A stretch of 64,000 bases of DNA from Pseudomonas segetis (GCF_900188155.1 NZ_FZOG01000007.1:167742-231741), one strand, 5' to 3'. Counted from the stretch's first letter, positions 35,588 through 44,871 are shown. Notes: generated by a model not told the origin, from the sequence alone. Made by a program: numbers and translations.

Positions 35588-35621
35588 GCATCTTTTAACG
35601 GAAGATGCTAATGGTAATGCT
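35588..35621 (-). promoter_or_regulatory. Candidate Fur box and hairpin upstream of the sigma factor gene
   Basis: GATGCT-AATGGT-AATGCT (35604-35621) resembles three hexamers of the Fur array (GATAAT); A2, T3 and T6 are kept in each. GCATCTT/AAGATGC (35588-35594 and 35602-35608) forms a 7-bp hairpin next to it. The Fur assignment is tentative. Confidence 0.35.
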
Positions 35622-35730
35622 TCTCAACAACAAATATCCAGTGATCCACTCGAATCAGCGTCCAAACCAGACCTGCAACACAAGCCTGCGAGCCAATTCG
35701 GTACCGCCCTTGAGCGTATAGACCGGCGTA

Positions 35731-36333
35731 TCAGATAGAGATAGGCCGACGACCTGCCAGCGCATGCGCCAAAGTACCGCCATCGACCAGCTCCAACTCG
35801 CCACCCAGCGGCATGCCATGGGCAATGCGCGAGGCGATCAGGCCTTTGTTGGTCAGCAACTGGGCGATGTAGTGTGCGGTGGCCTCACCTTCTACCGTCG
35901 GATTGGTTGCCAGGATCACTTCGGTAAAAGTGCCTTGCTGTTCGATACGGGCGAGTAATTGCGGGATACCAATGGCTTCAGGCCCAAGCCCGTCCAGTGG
36001 TGACAAGTGGCCCTTGAGCACAAAATAACGGCCGCGAAACCCGGTTTGCTCGACCGCATAGACATCCATCGGGCCTTCTACCACGCATAACAGGGTGTCA
36101 TCCCGCCGCGTGTCCTGGCAGATGTGGCAAATAGTTTCTTCGCTAAGCGTACGGCACTGCTGGCAATGGCCAACACCTTCCATTGCCTGGGTCAGGGTCT
36201 GCGCCAGGCGCAAGGCACCACTGCGATCACGTTCGAGCAACTGCAAGGCCATGCGCTGAGCAGTCTTCTGCCCCACTCCCGGCAATACACGCAGGGAATC
36301 GATCAACTGGCGAATCAATGGGCTGAAGCTCAT
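35731..36333 (-). CDS. recR: Recombination mediator RecR
   Basis: 200 residues from MSFSPLIRQLIDSLR, the conserved start; a 16-residue upstream extension was rejected. An HhH motif (LPGVGQKTAQRMALQLLE) is followed by a C4 zinc finger (CQQCR...CHIC) and the Toprim domain (LLCVVEGPMDVYAVE). RecR with RecF/RecO loads RecA onto SSB-coated gaps. It follows ybaB and dnaX in the standard order. Confidence 0.97.
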   Translation of the reverse strand: MSFSPLIRQLIDSLRVLPGVGQKTAQRMALQLLERDRSGALRLAQTLTQAMEGVGHCQQCRTLSEETICHICQDTRRDDTLLCVVEGPMDVYAVEQTGFRGRYFVLKGHLSPLDGLGPEAIGIPQLLARIEQQGTFTEVILATNPTVEGEATAHYIAQLLTNKGLIASRIAHGMPLGGELELVDGGTLAHALAGRRPISI

Positions 36334-36492
36334 GGCAATACTCGCGTGGGCAATAAGGCGAAGAAATCGATGGTTATCCAAGCCTGTCAGCTGAGCTGCC
36401 AGGCAGGATGAAATATGTTCGCCGCGAATTTACCCAGGTAAAACCGCCGCGAACATAGGAAAACAGTCATTCGATCAGACTGTCGGCGCTGC

Positions 36493-36822
36493 CTAGAATG
36501 GCATTTTGAAGCCAGGCGGCAACTGCATGCCGTCAGTCATGCCGGCCATCTTGCTCTGGCTGTTTTGCTCGACTTTACGCACGGCATCATTGACGGCCGC
36601 AGCAATGAGGTCTTCGAGGATTTCCTTGTCTTCCTGCATCAGGCTGTCGTCCAGGCTGATGCGCTTGACGTCGTGGCGACCAGTCATCACCACGCTAACC
36701 AAGCCGGCGCCGGATTGACCGGTAACTTCAGCGTTGGCCAATTCTTCCTGCATTTTCTGCATTTTTTCTTGCATCTGCTGCGCCTGCTTCATCAAGCCGG
36801 CCATGCCGCCACCTTTCATCAT
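36493..36822 (-). CDS. YbaB/EbfC nucleoid-associated protein
   Basis: 109 residues starting MMKGGGMAGLMKQAQQMQEK. The methionine- and glutamine-rich N-terminal helix (about 8-35), central DDSLMQEDKEILEDLIAAAVNDAV and C-terminal LPPGFKMPF are those of the YbaB family, dimeric DNA-binding proteins. It lies 17 bases after dnaX and before recR, its usual place. Confidence 0.95.
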   Translation of the reverse strand: MMKGGGMAGLMKQAQQMQEKMQKMQEELANAEVTGQSGAGLVSVVMTGRHDVKRISLDDSLMQEDKEILEDLIAAAVNDAVRKVEQNSQSKMAGMTDGMQLPPGFKMPF

Positions 36823-36839
36823 GGTGCTGTCCTCGGTAT

Positions 36840-38927
36840 TCAGGGGTTAACTGGGGTATCAATGGGTTCAATACTGTCAGCGCGGATAACCGCGGTGAAC
36901 TGTTGGATCATTTGCTGCACGAAGGGGTCATTGTTGATCGACTCTTCAGCCTCACGCTGGCGATCAGCGCGCTGACGCGCCGCAGCCTGCGCAGGTGTTT
37001 CCTGTTCAGGTGTAACCAATTCGATTTTCAACTCGATGGCACGGCCCAGTTGGGCATTGAGTGCATCATTGAGCCGCCGCTGCTGGGTCGCATTGAACAA
37101 GGCGCTATGGCCTGGATCAAGGTGCAACAACCAGCTATCGCCCTCAACCGAGATAAGCGTGCAATTTGCACCAATACTCCCGGTCATGCCCGACAGGCCA
37201 AGTTGCGGGAACAACTGCAACCAATCAGCCGCCAGGCCTGTTGCCGGCTGCATGGCAGGCTGCGGTTCAGGCTCCGCTGGTACTGAAGGCTCGACCGCGT
37301 CGAAATCGTAATCAATGGAATCAGCATCCATTTCCACGTAATCATAATCCAGCGGCGGCTCGTCATCGTCGCTTTCGTCGGCTTCTGGCTCAGCCACAGC
37401 AATGACCTGCGCGCCCTGCTCGATCGCCTCGACAATTTCAGCGGGCGGATTGACCAGCTCAGCGGCGGCCTCTGCGCCAACAAGCGGCTCGGGCGCCTGC
37501 TCTTCCCAGGGCAAATTGGTTACCGCAGGTGCACTTGGTTGTGGCTCGACAACGGGAGCAGGCGCAGGGGCTGCATTGGCAATTGGTTCTGCTACGACAG
37601 GCGAGGCAACAGCATCTGGCTGATCGGCCACAGTTTCGGCTGCGGACTCAACCACAGGCTCGATGGCGACTGTTGATACAGGAGCTTGAGCCGTAACAGC
37701 CGCAGGCGTTTCAACGACAGGCGCTGGAGCAATAGTTGCCGGAGCCGCTTGTGCAGCGCCAGCCACTGATTCTGTTGGGGGATTAGCAGTGGCCTGGCTA
37801 ATCCCTACCGGCTTTAGCGCCACCCTCGGCGCATCATCGCTATCGGCAGGCCTGAACGCCAGCATGCGCAGCAGCACCATCTCGAAACCGCTGCGGGGAT
37901 CCGGTGCCAGTGGCAGGTCGCGACGACCGATCAAGCCCAGCTGGTAATAAAACTGGATGTCCTCTGCAGGCAAGGCCTGGGCCAGCGCCATGACTCGCTC
38001 CCGGTCGCCCTGGCCATTATCCACTGCATCCGGCAGGGCCTGGGCAATGGCGACGCGGTGCAATACATTGAGTATCTCGGCCAACACGCCAGCCCAGTCG
38101 GGTCCTTGCTCAGCCAGGTGACGCACAGCATCGATCACAGCGCGAGCATCGCCTTCAAGCAAGGCATGCAGCACGCCGTAGACCTGGCCATGGTCCAGGG
38201 TGCCAAGCATTGCCCGTACGTCAGCGGCAAGCACCTTGCCCTCGCCGAACGAAATCGCCTGGTCGGTCAAGCTCATGGCGTCACGCATGGAACCATCGGC
38301 TGCGCGCCCAAGCAACCATAGGGCGTCATCCTCAAATGGAATCTGCTCAACACCAAGTACGTGGGTCAGGTGCTCGACAACGCGCTCAGGCGGCATGTTT
38401 TTCAGCGAAAACTGCAAGCAGCGCGAGAGAATAGTGACTGGCAGTTTTTGCGGGTCTGTCGTCGCCAGCAGGAATTTAACGTGTGGCGGCGGCTCTTCCA
38501 GGGTTTTGAGCAAGGCATTGAACGAGTGCGAGGAAAGCATGTGCACTTCGTCGATCAGGTAGACCTTGAAGCGCCCACGGCTCGGGGAATACTGGACGTT
38601 GTCGAGCAACTCACGGGTGTCTTCGACCTTGGTCCGGCTGGCAGCATCGACTTCGATCAGGTCTACAAAGCGTCCTTCATCGATTTCCCTGCAGATCGAG
38701 CAGGTCCCGCATGGGGTCGAACTGATACCGGTTTCGCAATTCAGGCACTTGGCAATAATTCGGGCAATAGTGGTTTTACCCACGCCACGGGTGCCGGTAA
38801 ACAGATACGCATGGTGAAGGCGCTGGCTGTCTAGTGCATTAATCAACGCTTTGAGTACGTGGGTCTGCCCCACCATTTCGCTGAATGTGCGCGGACGCCA
38901 TTTGCGTGCAAGAACCTGATAACTCAT
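36840..38927 (-). CDS. dnaX: DNA polymerase III tau/gamma subunit (clamp loader)
   Basis: 695 residues from MSYQVLARKWRPRTF, the universal DnaX start; a longer reading to 39002 has 25 extra residues. The AAA+ domain has Walker A GTRGVGKTT (about 45-53), a C4 zinc module (CLNCETG...CGTCSIC), Walker B LIDEVHMLS and the sensor regions. A long Pro/Ala/Glu/Asp-rich linker runs from about 385 to 590, then the DnaE/DnaB-binding tau domains. Heads the dnaX-ybaB-recR unit. Confidence 0.98.
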   Translation of the reverse strand: MSYQVLARKWRPRTFSEMVGQTHVLKALINALDSQRLHHAYLFTGTRGVGKTTIARIIAKCLNCETGISSTPCGTCSICREIDEGRFVDLIEVDAASRTKVEDTRELLDNVQYSPSRGRFKVYLIDEVHMLSSHSFNALLKTLEEPPPHVKFLLATTDPQKLPVTILSRCLQFSLKNMPPERVVEHLTHVLGVEQIPFEDDALWLLGRAADGSMRDAMSLTDQAISFGEGKVLAADVRAMLGTLDHGQVYGVLHALLEGDARAVIDAVRHLAEQGPDWAGVLAEILNVLHRVAIAQALPDAVDNGQGDRERVMALAQALPAEDIQFYYQLGLIGRRDLPLAPDPRSGFEMVLLRMLAFRPADSDDAPRVALKPVGISQATANPPTESVAGAAQAAPATIAPAPVVETPAAVTAQAPVSTVAIEPVVESAAETVADQPDAVASPVVAEPIANAAPAPAPVVEPQPSAPAVTNLPWEEQAPEPLVGAEAAAELVNPPAEIVEAIEQGAQVIAVAEPEADESDDDEPPLDYDYVEMDADSIDYDFDAVEPSVPAEPEPQPAMQPATGLAADWLQLFPQLGLSGMTGSIGANCTLISVEGDSWLLHLDPGHSALFNATQQRRLNDALNAQLGRAIELKIELVTPEQETPAQAAARQRADRQREAEESINNDPFVQQMIQQFTAVIRADSIEPIDTPVNP

Positions 38928-39415
38928 CGAAACCCGTCGCGTGAGGAAGCAAAAGTGAGCTAATCCTAACGGAGCACCGGGTAAATTGCATCCGCTGTGC
39001 ATTGCAGTAAATGTGCGCCAGTTTGGCTACCAATAAAAGCCCTGGCTATTTTTTGATCAAACGGCTAGTATTGCCGCTGTTCGTACCACGCTGTAAGTCA
39101 AATAGGCTCCCGTCTGATAGACGCAAGGCCCCCTCGTTGGAATTTAGTTGCAGAGCGCATTCGTAACAACGGTGCCACACAGCTCTCAACCAAGCCCACC
39201 CTGCTGACTGACCAGGCTGCCTCGCTTAAGCGATGCTGCTCGCCTGCCTCCGAAGTACAGACCCGATTGAACGACCAGCAACGCCAAGCTGTTGCCGGAA
39301 CTTAATCGCGCAACTTCGCTCCGATTACATCAAGACCTCCAGCCTAAACTGGGCCGGATGTTGGAGCTTTATCCGCGCAATGATGCGCATGCAGTTTTAG
39401 GAAACACCCAAAAAA
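38928..39415. other. Intergenic region upstream of dnaX
   Basis: About 490 bases between divergent dnaX (minus) and a small plus-strand gene. No supported gene, repeat or clear promoter pair; it must hold promoters for both neighbours. Confidence 0.4.
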
Positions 39416-39637
39416 ATGAATACACATACTCAAATTCAGGATGCCATTCGCACCCTATCCAGCGCATTTGCGCCGTTTGATTGCCGCATCCTCGCTGCCC
39501 GCAAAGGTAGCTTCAGCTTCACCATTGTCAATCAGGCCGGCATTGCCAAGCACAGCCAGCGCCTGTATCCAGGCCAATACAATGGTGAGCGTTTGCAGCA
39601 GGTTATTGAGCGCGCCCGTGAGTCACTCGTCGCCTAG
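39416..39637 (+). CDS. Small DUF3509-like protein (first of two)
   Basis: 73 residues, MNTHTQIQDAIRTLSSAFAP. The pattern (a short amphipathic N terminus, a beta strand SFTIVNQAG, a final helix RLQQVIERARESL) resembles the Pseudomonas-specific DUF3509 family of about 70-100 residues. Function unknown; no signal peptide or cysteine motif. The ribosome site is weak. A second protein of similar plan follows 187 bases downstream, so this looks like an old duplication. Confidence 0.6.
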   Translation: MNTHTQIQDAIRTLSSAFAPFDCRILAARKGSFSFTIVNQAGIAKHSQRLYPGQYNGERLQQVIERARESLVA

Positions 39638-39824
39638 GCGAGTCTTCGATACCAGCGCGGCAAGGCACTGCTTCTCTGTATAGAGAAAAATGCATCTAAC
39701 TCAGGGCTTTGCCAGTGATTGCAGCTAGATTCCAAGCAATGCAGCTGCAATCTAACCGGCAAACTGCGAACTTTGCCGGTAAACTCGCCTCTAACTGAAT
39801 CACCATATAGGATGGAATAAGGGA

Positions 39825-40112
39825 ATGGACAACACTATTCAGTCAAACGTAGAGAACCTGTTTGCCCCGCTACGCACCACATTCAGCTCACCACGCCCCG
39901 ATGGCAGCATTGTTCTGTCATTGCTGGATGAGACTGAAACCAATGTCTATAGCCGCGTGCTAAGCGCAGAGCAACTCAATAACACCGAGAGCTTCGCACA
40001 AAGCCTCGAAGAAATCCGCCTGGAGCTGGCCGTACGCTCCGGCTCGATTCCTGCGGAAATGCGCAAAGCCCTGAAAGAACAGGACAGCGTTCTCAGCTAT
40101 CACATTTCTTGA
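39825..40112 (+). CDS. Small DUF3509-like protein (second of two)
   Basis: 95 residues, with AAGGGA directly before the ATG and GGATGG a little upstream. The central PDGSIVLSLLDETETNVYSRVLSA and the helical tail match the DUF3509 pattern better than the first copy. Followed by a strong terminator. Function unknown. Confidence 0.7.
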   Translation: MDNTIQSNVENLFAPLRTTFSSPRPDGSIVLSLLDETETNVYSRVLSAEQLNNTESFAQSLEEIRLELAVRSGSIPAEMRKALKEQDSVLSYHIS

Positions 40113-40129
40113 TGCCTGGCTGGAATACA

Positions 40130-40156
40130 AAAACCCCGCAATGGCGGGGTTTTTTA
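40130..40156 (+). terminator. Terminator after the second DUF3509-like gene
   Basis: AAAACCCCGC/GCGGGGTTTT with an AAT-containing loop and trailing TTTTTTATT, 17 bases past the stop. Confidence 0.92.
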
Positions 40157-40336
40157 TTGCCTGCAGCTTTAGCAGCGCAGCATCAATCAGTCGCATTGAA
40201 CCAATAACAACGATTATTTGCGCCGTTATGCAGCTAAAGACATTAAGAAAATAGGGATTAAGCAGCGAGAGACTGCAATGCCGAGACGGCGTATTTGACT
40301 GATAAATCCTCGAGCCCAAGGATTTATAGATTGGAG

Positions 40337-40446
40337 GCGGTCCCACCAGCCACACCCCGGCACACAATGTTCCCGCTGTGGCTGCTTCCTTCCGGATCTG
40401 ACCAGGTTCACGGGTAATCGTTGCGGGGGGACCGGCAGGACCACCA
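40337..40446 (-). ncRNA. ffs: 4.5S signal recognition particle RNA
   Basis: On the minus strand the SRP core is unmistakable: GGTCAGATCCGGAAGGAAGCAGCC, the conserved Ffh-binding hairpin. The flanks GGTGGTCCTGCCGGTCCC and GGTGGGACCGCC pair as the terminal stem, giving about 110 nucleotides, as in other Gammaproteobacteria. It binds Ffh to form the cytoplasmic SRP that targets membrane proteins. Ends are estimated from the stem. It lies in the dnaX neighbourhood, as in P. aeruginosa. Confidence 0.93.
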
Positions 40447-40477
40447 TCACGCTGCTCACCAGAAGCGAGCCGCGCCA

Positions 40478-40505
40478 TTGTACCGGCTTGAATTAAAGTT
40501 ACAAC
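40478..40505 (-). promoter_or_regulatory. Promoter of the 4.5S RNA gene
   Basis: On the minus strand TTGTAA (40505-40500), 16-base spacer, TACAAT (40483-40478), followed by a GC-rich discriminator GGCGCGG. The expected start near 40471 is about 25 bases upstream of the mature 5' end, so the RNA is probably trimmed by RNase P or similar. Confidence 0.7.
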
Positions 40506-40944
40506 CGCTTCAAGCACTTAGCACTGAAATTGCCTCGCTTGACTGGCAACTTGACTGGCAATAGGCCTGCACCTGCAAACTGTAGCGCCAGATCAGTGCT
40601 CATCACTCAAAAATTGACATGTATCATGACCTGCGCCGCACAAAACACCGATGCTACTGGATAATCGAGCGCAGCCCTGTGTCATTATCGGTCTCATGGC
40701 AACGCGCGGGTCGATTCATTTACCCGGATATATTTGCAACTGGTGTGCACAGCAGGCTATCAAGGCCTGTGACGCCGATATTATTAATCGTAGAAATGCA
40801 TTCCCAACGGAATTTCTTGTCGAACCGCGAGTCAGAAACAGGTCGCTATCTTTAGGCAATAACCTATAAACAAGACCTGCGACTCAAAACGCACTTACCT
40901 GCGTGGGCACGACAAGAGCCCTCAATCAATCAAGGAGCTACAAC
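40506..40944. other. Intergenic region upstream of the HU gene
   Basis: About 440 bases with no supported gene. A 78-codon ORF at 40619-40855 has no recognisable family and no ribosome site. The HU promoter must lie here; TATAAA near 40865 is a possible -10 element. Confidence 0.35.
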
Positions 40945-41223
40945 ATGGCTATGACCAAAGACCAATTGATCAGTGATATCGCCGAAGCCATCGACACCCC
41001 AAAAACCACTGTACGTGCCGCGCTTGATCAACTGAGCGAAATCGTAAGTGATGCACTGGAAAATGGTGACGAGATCACTCTTCCTGGCATTGGCAAGCTG
41101 AAAGTAACTGCACGTCCTGCACGCACCGGGCGCAACCCGCAAACCGGCAAGGCCATCGAGATCGCAGCCAAGAAAGTCGTTAAATACGTGCCAGCCAAAG
41201 CACTGACTGACGCGATCAACTAA
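40945..41223 (+). CDS. HU-family DNA-binding protein
   Basis: 92 residues from MAMTKDQLISDIAEAI, with AAGGAG seven bases upstream; an ATG-less upstream extension to 40903 was rejected. The HU signature GIGKLKVTARPARTGRNPQTGKAI marks the DNA-embracing beta arms, and the C terminus VVKYVPAKALTDAIN is typical. It bends and compacts DNA as a dimer. It is not the hupB that normally follows lon; most likely a third HU paralogue (HupN-like). Confidence 0.92.
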   Translation: MAMTKDQLISDIAEAIDTPKTTVRAALDQLSEIVSDALENGDEITLPGIGKLKVTARPARTGRNPQTGKAIEIAAKKVVKYVPAKALTDAIN

Positions 41224-41314
41224 GCATTGGAGCGTCGCGAGGTCTTCAAGCAGTAGACCCGCACGATGTACCGCTCAAGTCGATTAATCCGAATACTTGA
41301 GCGGTTACTCTAAG

Positions 41315-43687
41315 CTAGAGCGCTACACCGTACCCGGCCAGCACAGCCAGAAACGCATCCTCATCAAGTACCTTCACGCCCAGGTCGTTAGCCTTGGCCA
41401 GCTTTGACCCCGCGCCCGGCCCTGCAACCACACAACTGGTCTTAGCCGAAACAGAGCCCGCGACTTTAGCGCCCAAAGCCTCAAGCTTGTCCTTGGCGAC
41501 ATCCCGACTCATGACCTCAAGACTGCCGGTCAACACCCAGGTTTGCCCCGCCAGCGGCAGCCCTTCGAGCTGCTTTCTTTCGCTCTGCCAGTGCATGCCG
41601 AACTCACGCAACTGATTTTCTATCGCCAGCGCATGCTGCGCGTTGGCCGGGTCGTCGAAGTAATCGCGCAACGACTTGGCTGCCCTTTCGCTGAGCCGCT
41701 CGACCTGGCGCACATCAAGCCAGTCAGCATCGATAATGCCCTGGACCGAGCCAAATTTAGCAGCTAGCCGCTCCGCTCCAGTGGCAGCAATAAAGGCAAT
41801 ATTCAACTTGGTAATAAAACCGGCAAGGGTGGTGCTGGCTGCGAACTCAGGGTGCAAGTCACCTTCTTCCTGCAACTCGATGCCGTGCTTGAGCAGTTGG
41901 CCTATGACGCCTTGGTTATGCTCATCGGCAAAGAAACTATGGATTTCATGGGCCACTTCCAGGCCGACATCGGGCAAGTAGGTCAGCACTTCGGGTAGCG
42001 CCTGGCGAATGCGCGCCAACGAGCCCAGGGCTCGGGCCAGCAGCTTTGCGGTCTCCTCGCCTACGTCAGGTATCCCAAGTGCATAGATAAACCGTGCCAG
42101 GGTTGGCTTGCGGCTTTGCTCGATAGCCTCGAGCAGGTTGTTAGTCGACAACTCGGCAAAGCCTTCCAGGCCAACGATTTGCTCGAACGTCAGCGCATAG
42201 AGGTCTGCAGGTGAATTAACCAGGCCTTCATCCACCAACTGCTCGACGCTCTTCTCGCCCAGGCCTTCGATATCCATCGCCCGACGGGAGACGAAATGGA
42301 TGATGGCCTGCTTGAGCTGCGCACCGCAGGCCAGGCGCCCCACACAGCGATAGATCGAGCCCTCGACAAAAGACTCCTTGCCCTTGCTGCGCTTGACCAA
42401 CTGCGTGCGCTCGACAGCCGACCCACATACCGGGCAATGCTCCGGGACTTTTACGCTGCGTTGCTCACGCTCCTCCGGACTCCAGTTCGGCCGGCGCTCG
42501 CTGACCACCTGTACCACCTGGGGAATAACATCGCCTGCCCGGCGGATAACCACGGTGTCTCCAACCATCAGGCCGAGCCGGGCAACCTCGTCCATGTTGT
42601 GCAGGGTTGCGTTGGAAACCGTGACCCCAGCGACCTTGACCGGCTTTAACCGTGCCACAGGTGTTACCGCGCCGGTACGGCCCACCTGAAACTCCACCGC
42701 AAGCAGTTCGGTTAGCTCCTCAAGCGCCGGAAACTTATGGGCGATGGCCCAACGTGGCTCACGCGCCCTGAACCCAAGCTCGCGCTGCTGGGCCAGGCTG
42801 TTGACCTTGAACACCACGCCGTCGATCTCGTAGGCCAACGAAGTGCGCCGCTGGCCTATATCGCGATAATAATCGAGACAGGCCTGGGCACCCTTTGCCA
42901 GCTTCAGCTCACGACTGATTGGCATGCCCCAACCCTTGAGCGCGTGCAGGATGCCAATATGGGTTTCAGGCAAATCACCCTGCACCCGGCCAATGCCGTA
43001 GCAGCAAAACTCCAGAGGCCGACTGGCGGTGATCTTCGAGTCCAGTTGGCGCAGGCTACCCGCAGCAGCATTACGCGGGTTGGCAAACACCTTGCCGCCC
43101 TGCTCCAGCTGCCTGGCATTAAGCGCCTCGAACCCCGCCTTGGACATGAAGACTTCACCGCGCACTTCAAGCACCTGCGGCCAGCCTTCGCCTTGAAGCT
43201 TCAGCGGTACATTACGAATGGTGCGTACATTGACGCTGATGTCTTCTCCGGTACTGCCGTCACCGCGCGTAGCGCCGCGTACCAGCAAGCCGTTTTCATA
43301 GAGAAGACTGACAGCAAGGCCATCAAGCTTGGGCTCACAGCTGTATTCCACCGAGCCAAACAGATCGCCCGCAGGCAGATCCAGACCCTCACGGACACGC
43401 CGGTCAAAATCCTCAAGATCGGAATCTTCAAAGGCATTGCCCAGGCTTAGCATCGGCACTTCGTGCTTGACCTCGCCAAAAGCTGACAGCGCCAGGCTAC
43501 CGACCCGCTGGGTTGGCGAGTCTGGTGTCACGAGTTGGGGATTTTGCGCCTCAAGCGCCTTGAGCTCGTGAAACAGGCGATCGTACTCGGCATCGGGAAT
43601 GCTAGGCTCATCGAGCACGTGATAACGATAGTTGTGCTGATCCAGCTCGGCACGAAGCTGCAAGATACGTTGGGCGGCGTCAGTCAT
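41315..43687 (-). CDS. ligA: NAD-dependent DNA ligase
   Basis: 790 residues, in the Pseudomonas range. N-terminal NAD-binding domain Ia (about 10-65), adenylation domain with the nucleophile Lys120 in CEPKLDGLA, OB fold (about 320-400), C4 zinc finger (CPVCGS...CVGRLAC), HhH domain (about 475-600) and a C-terminal BRCT domain (about 710-790, LAGQTWVLTGSLEVMSRDVAKD cut short here). It seals Okazaki nicks. Downstream of zipA with a hairpin between. Confidence 0.98.
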   Translation of the reverse strand: MTDAAQRILQLRAELDQHNYRYHVLDEPSIPDAEYDRLFHELKALEAQNPQLVTPDSPTQRVGSLALSAFGEVKHEVPMLSLGNAFEDSDLEDFDRRVREGLDLPAGDLFGSVEYSCEPKLDGLAVSLLYENGLLVRGATRGDGSTGEDISVNVRTIRNVPLKLQGEGWPQVLEVRGEVFMSKAGFEALNARQLEQGGKVFANPRNAAAGSLRQLDSKITASRPLEFCCYGIGRVQGDLPETHIGILHALKGWGMPISRELKLAKGAQACLDYYRDIGQRRTSLAYEIDGVVFKVNSLAQQRELGFRAREPRWAIAHKFPALEELTELLAVEFQVGRTGAVTPVARLKPVKVAGVTVSNATLHNMDEVARLGLMVGDTVVIRRAGDVIPQVVQVVSERRPNWSPEEREQRSVKVPEHCPVCGSAVERTQLVKRSKGKESFVEGSIYRCVGRLACGAQLKQAIIHFVSRRAMDIEGLGEKSVEQLVDEGLVNSPADLYALTFEQIVGLEGFAELSTNNLLEAIEQSRKPTLARFIYALGIPDVGEETAKLLARALGSLARIRQALPEVLTYLPDVGLEVAHEIHSFFADEHNQGVIGQLLKHGIELQEEGDLHPEFAASTTLAGFITKLNIAFIAATGAERLAAKFGSVQGIIDADWLDVRQVERLSERAAKSLRDYFDDPANAQHALAIENQLREFGMHWQSERKQLEGLPLAGQTWVLTGSLEVMSRDVAKDKLEALGAKVAGSVSAKTSCVVAGPGAGSKLAKANDLGVKVLDEDAFLAVLAGYGVAL

Positions 43688-43705
43688 GTTGCTCTCTCAA
43701 AAACA

Positions 43706-43731
43706 CAGAAAGCAGCCAAAGCTGCTTTCTG
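43706..43731 (-). terminator. Hairpin between zipA and ligA
   Basis: CAGAAAGCAGC/GCTGCTTTCTG is a perfect 11-bp stem with a CAAA loop. On the minus strand it runs into TGTGTTTTTG, so it may partly terminate zipA transcripts; it also occupies the leader of ligA, starting only 19 bases before its ATG. Confidence 0.65.
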
Positions 43732-43747
43732 ATAATCACGGTTGCGT

Positions 43748-44563
43748 TTAACGCTTACTGGTCAGTTGGCGACGCTCAAACTCGACGATACGCTGGCGAT
43801 AATGCTCGATGGTTTGAGCGGTCATCACGCTGCGCTGGTCATCCTTGAGTTCACCGTTGAGCTCATGGGCAAGCTTGCGTGCAGCAGCCACCATTACATC
43901 AAAAGCCTGCTTGGGGTGACGCGGGCCAGGCAAGCCAAGGAAGAAACTCACGGCGCGTGTGCTGAAGCCTTCAATGTCATCCAGGTCGAAGGTTCCGGGC
44001 TTGAGTGCATTGGCCATGGAAAACAATACTTCGCCGTTGCCTGCCATGCTTTCGTGACGATGGAAAATATCCATTTCACCGAAACGCAAACCGCTTTCCA
44101 GAATATTCTGCAGCAATGCTGGGCCTTTGAAACCATTGGCATCGCGGGCAATCACGTTAATCACCAGGACTTCGTCAACCGGCGCCTGCTCTTTAGCCTC
44201 GACCTTGCTCGCCGGAGCATCATCAACCGGGTTAAGCAGCGTCGGGACCGGCTCGTCCACATCAAGATTCAAGTCACCCTGCTGGGGTTCATTGTTACGT
44301 CGACGGCTCAACTCGCGTGCGCTCATCGATGGTAAATCATGCTCATCGAAGGAAGGTTCTTGATGTTGCGGCTTATCGACCACTCGGGCGGGGCTCAACA
44401 ACTCCGGATCACTGTCATCATCCGGCAGGTTGGACAGGTTTCGATCAAGCTTGAATTTCAACTTCCCTTTACCACCACGCATCCGGCGCCAGCCATCAAA
44501 CAAGATGCCAGTAATCACAATGATGCCGATAACGATCAGCCACTCACGTAGACCGAATTCCAT
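43748..44563 (-). CDS. zipA: Cell division protein ZipA
   Basis: 271 residues. One N-terminal transmembrane helix (EWLIVIGIIVITGILFDGW, residues 7-25), a charged Pro/Gln-rich linker (about 40-125) and the FtsZ-binding globular domain (about 135-265, VLVINVIARDANGFKGPALLQN, SMANALKPGTFDLDDIEGFS). It anchors FtsZ to the membrane in the divisome. Standard neighbours smc and ligA on the same strand. Confidence 0.96.
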   Translation of the reverse strand: MEFGLREWLIVIGIIVITGILFDGWRRMRGGKGKLKFKLDRNLSNLPDDDSDPELLSPARVVDKPQHQEPSFDEHDLPSMSARELSRRRNNEPQQGDLNLDVDEPVPTLLNPVDDAPASKVEAKEQAPVDEVLVINVIARDANGFKGPALLQNILESGLRFGEMDIFHRHESMAGNGEVLFSMANALKPGTFDLDDIEGFSTRAVSFFLGLPGPRHPKQAFDVMVAAARKLAHELNGELKDDQRSVMTAQTIEHYRQRIVEFERRQLTSKR

Positions 44564-44871
44564 GAAATACCTTAACCCCTAATGACAATTAATATACACA
44601 ACGGAAGCATTCAAACCTGCTCCGATAACTCAAAAAACGTGGGGCCAACACCATGTTCCAACTGGCACTTTCCACGCGTAACAAAAGTGGGCATTAAGCT
44701 AGCACGACGAAAGGTTACTTTACACTGCTGGCGAGTTTGAAAACACACTACAACAGTAGGCTAAAACGATGAAAAGGTGAAAAAAACCCCTTATATCAAG
44801 TTAGCCGTAACATTTTGCTCAAAACTTGACCACATCACAGCAGAGCATCACTTCCAAGGACTTGCCCAACA
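44564..44871. other. Intergenic gap between smc and zipA
   Basis: About 308 bases, A+T-rich compared with its flanks, with no supported gene. It presumably holds a zipA promoter. Confidence 0.35.

Noticed and set aside
36840..38927. Programmed frameshift in dnaX to make gamma
   Set aside because: The linker has no A-AAA-AAG-type slippery heptamer where gamma would end; Lys codons are nearly absent there.
40619..40855. 78-codon ORF between ffs and the HU gene
   Set aside because: No family, no ribosome site, biased composition; more likely promoter and leader sequence.
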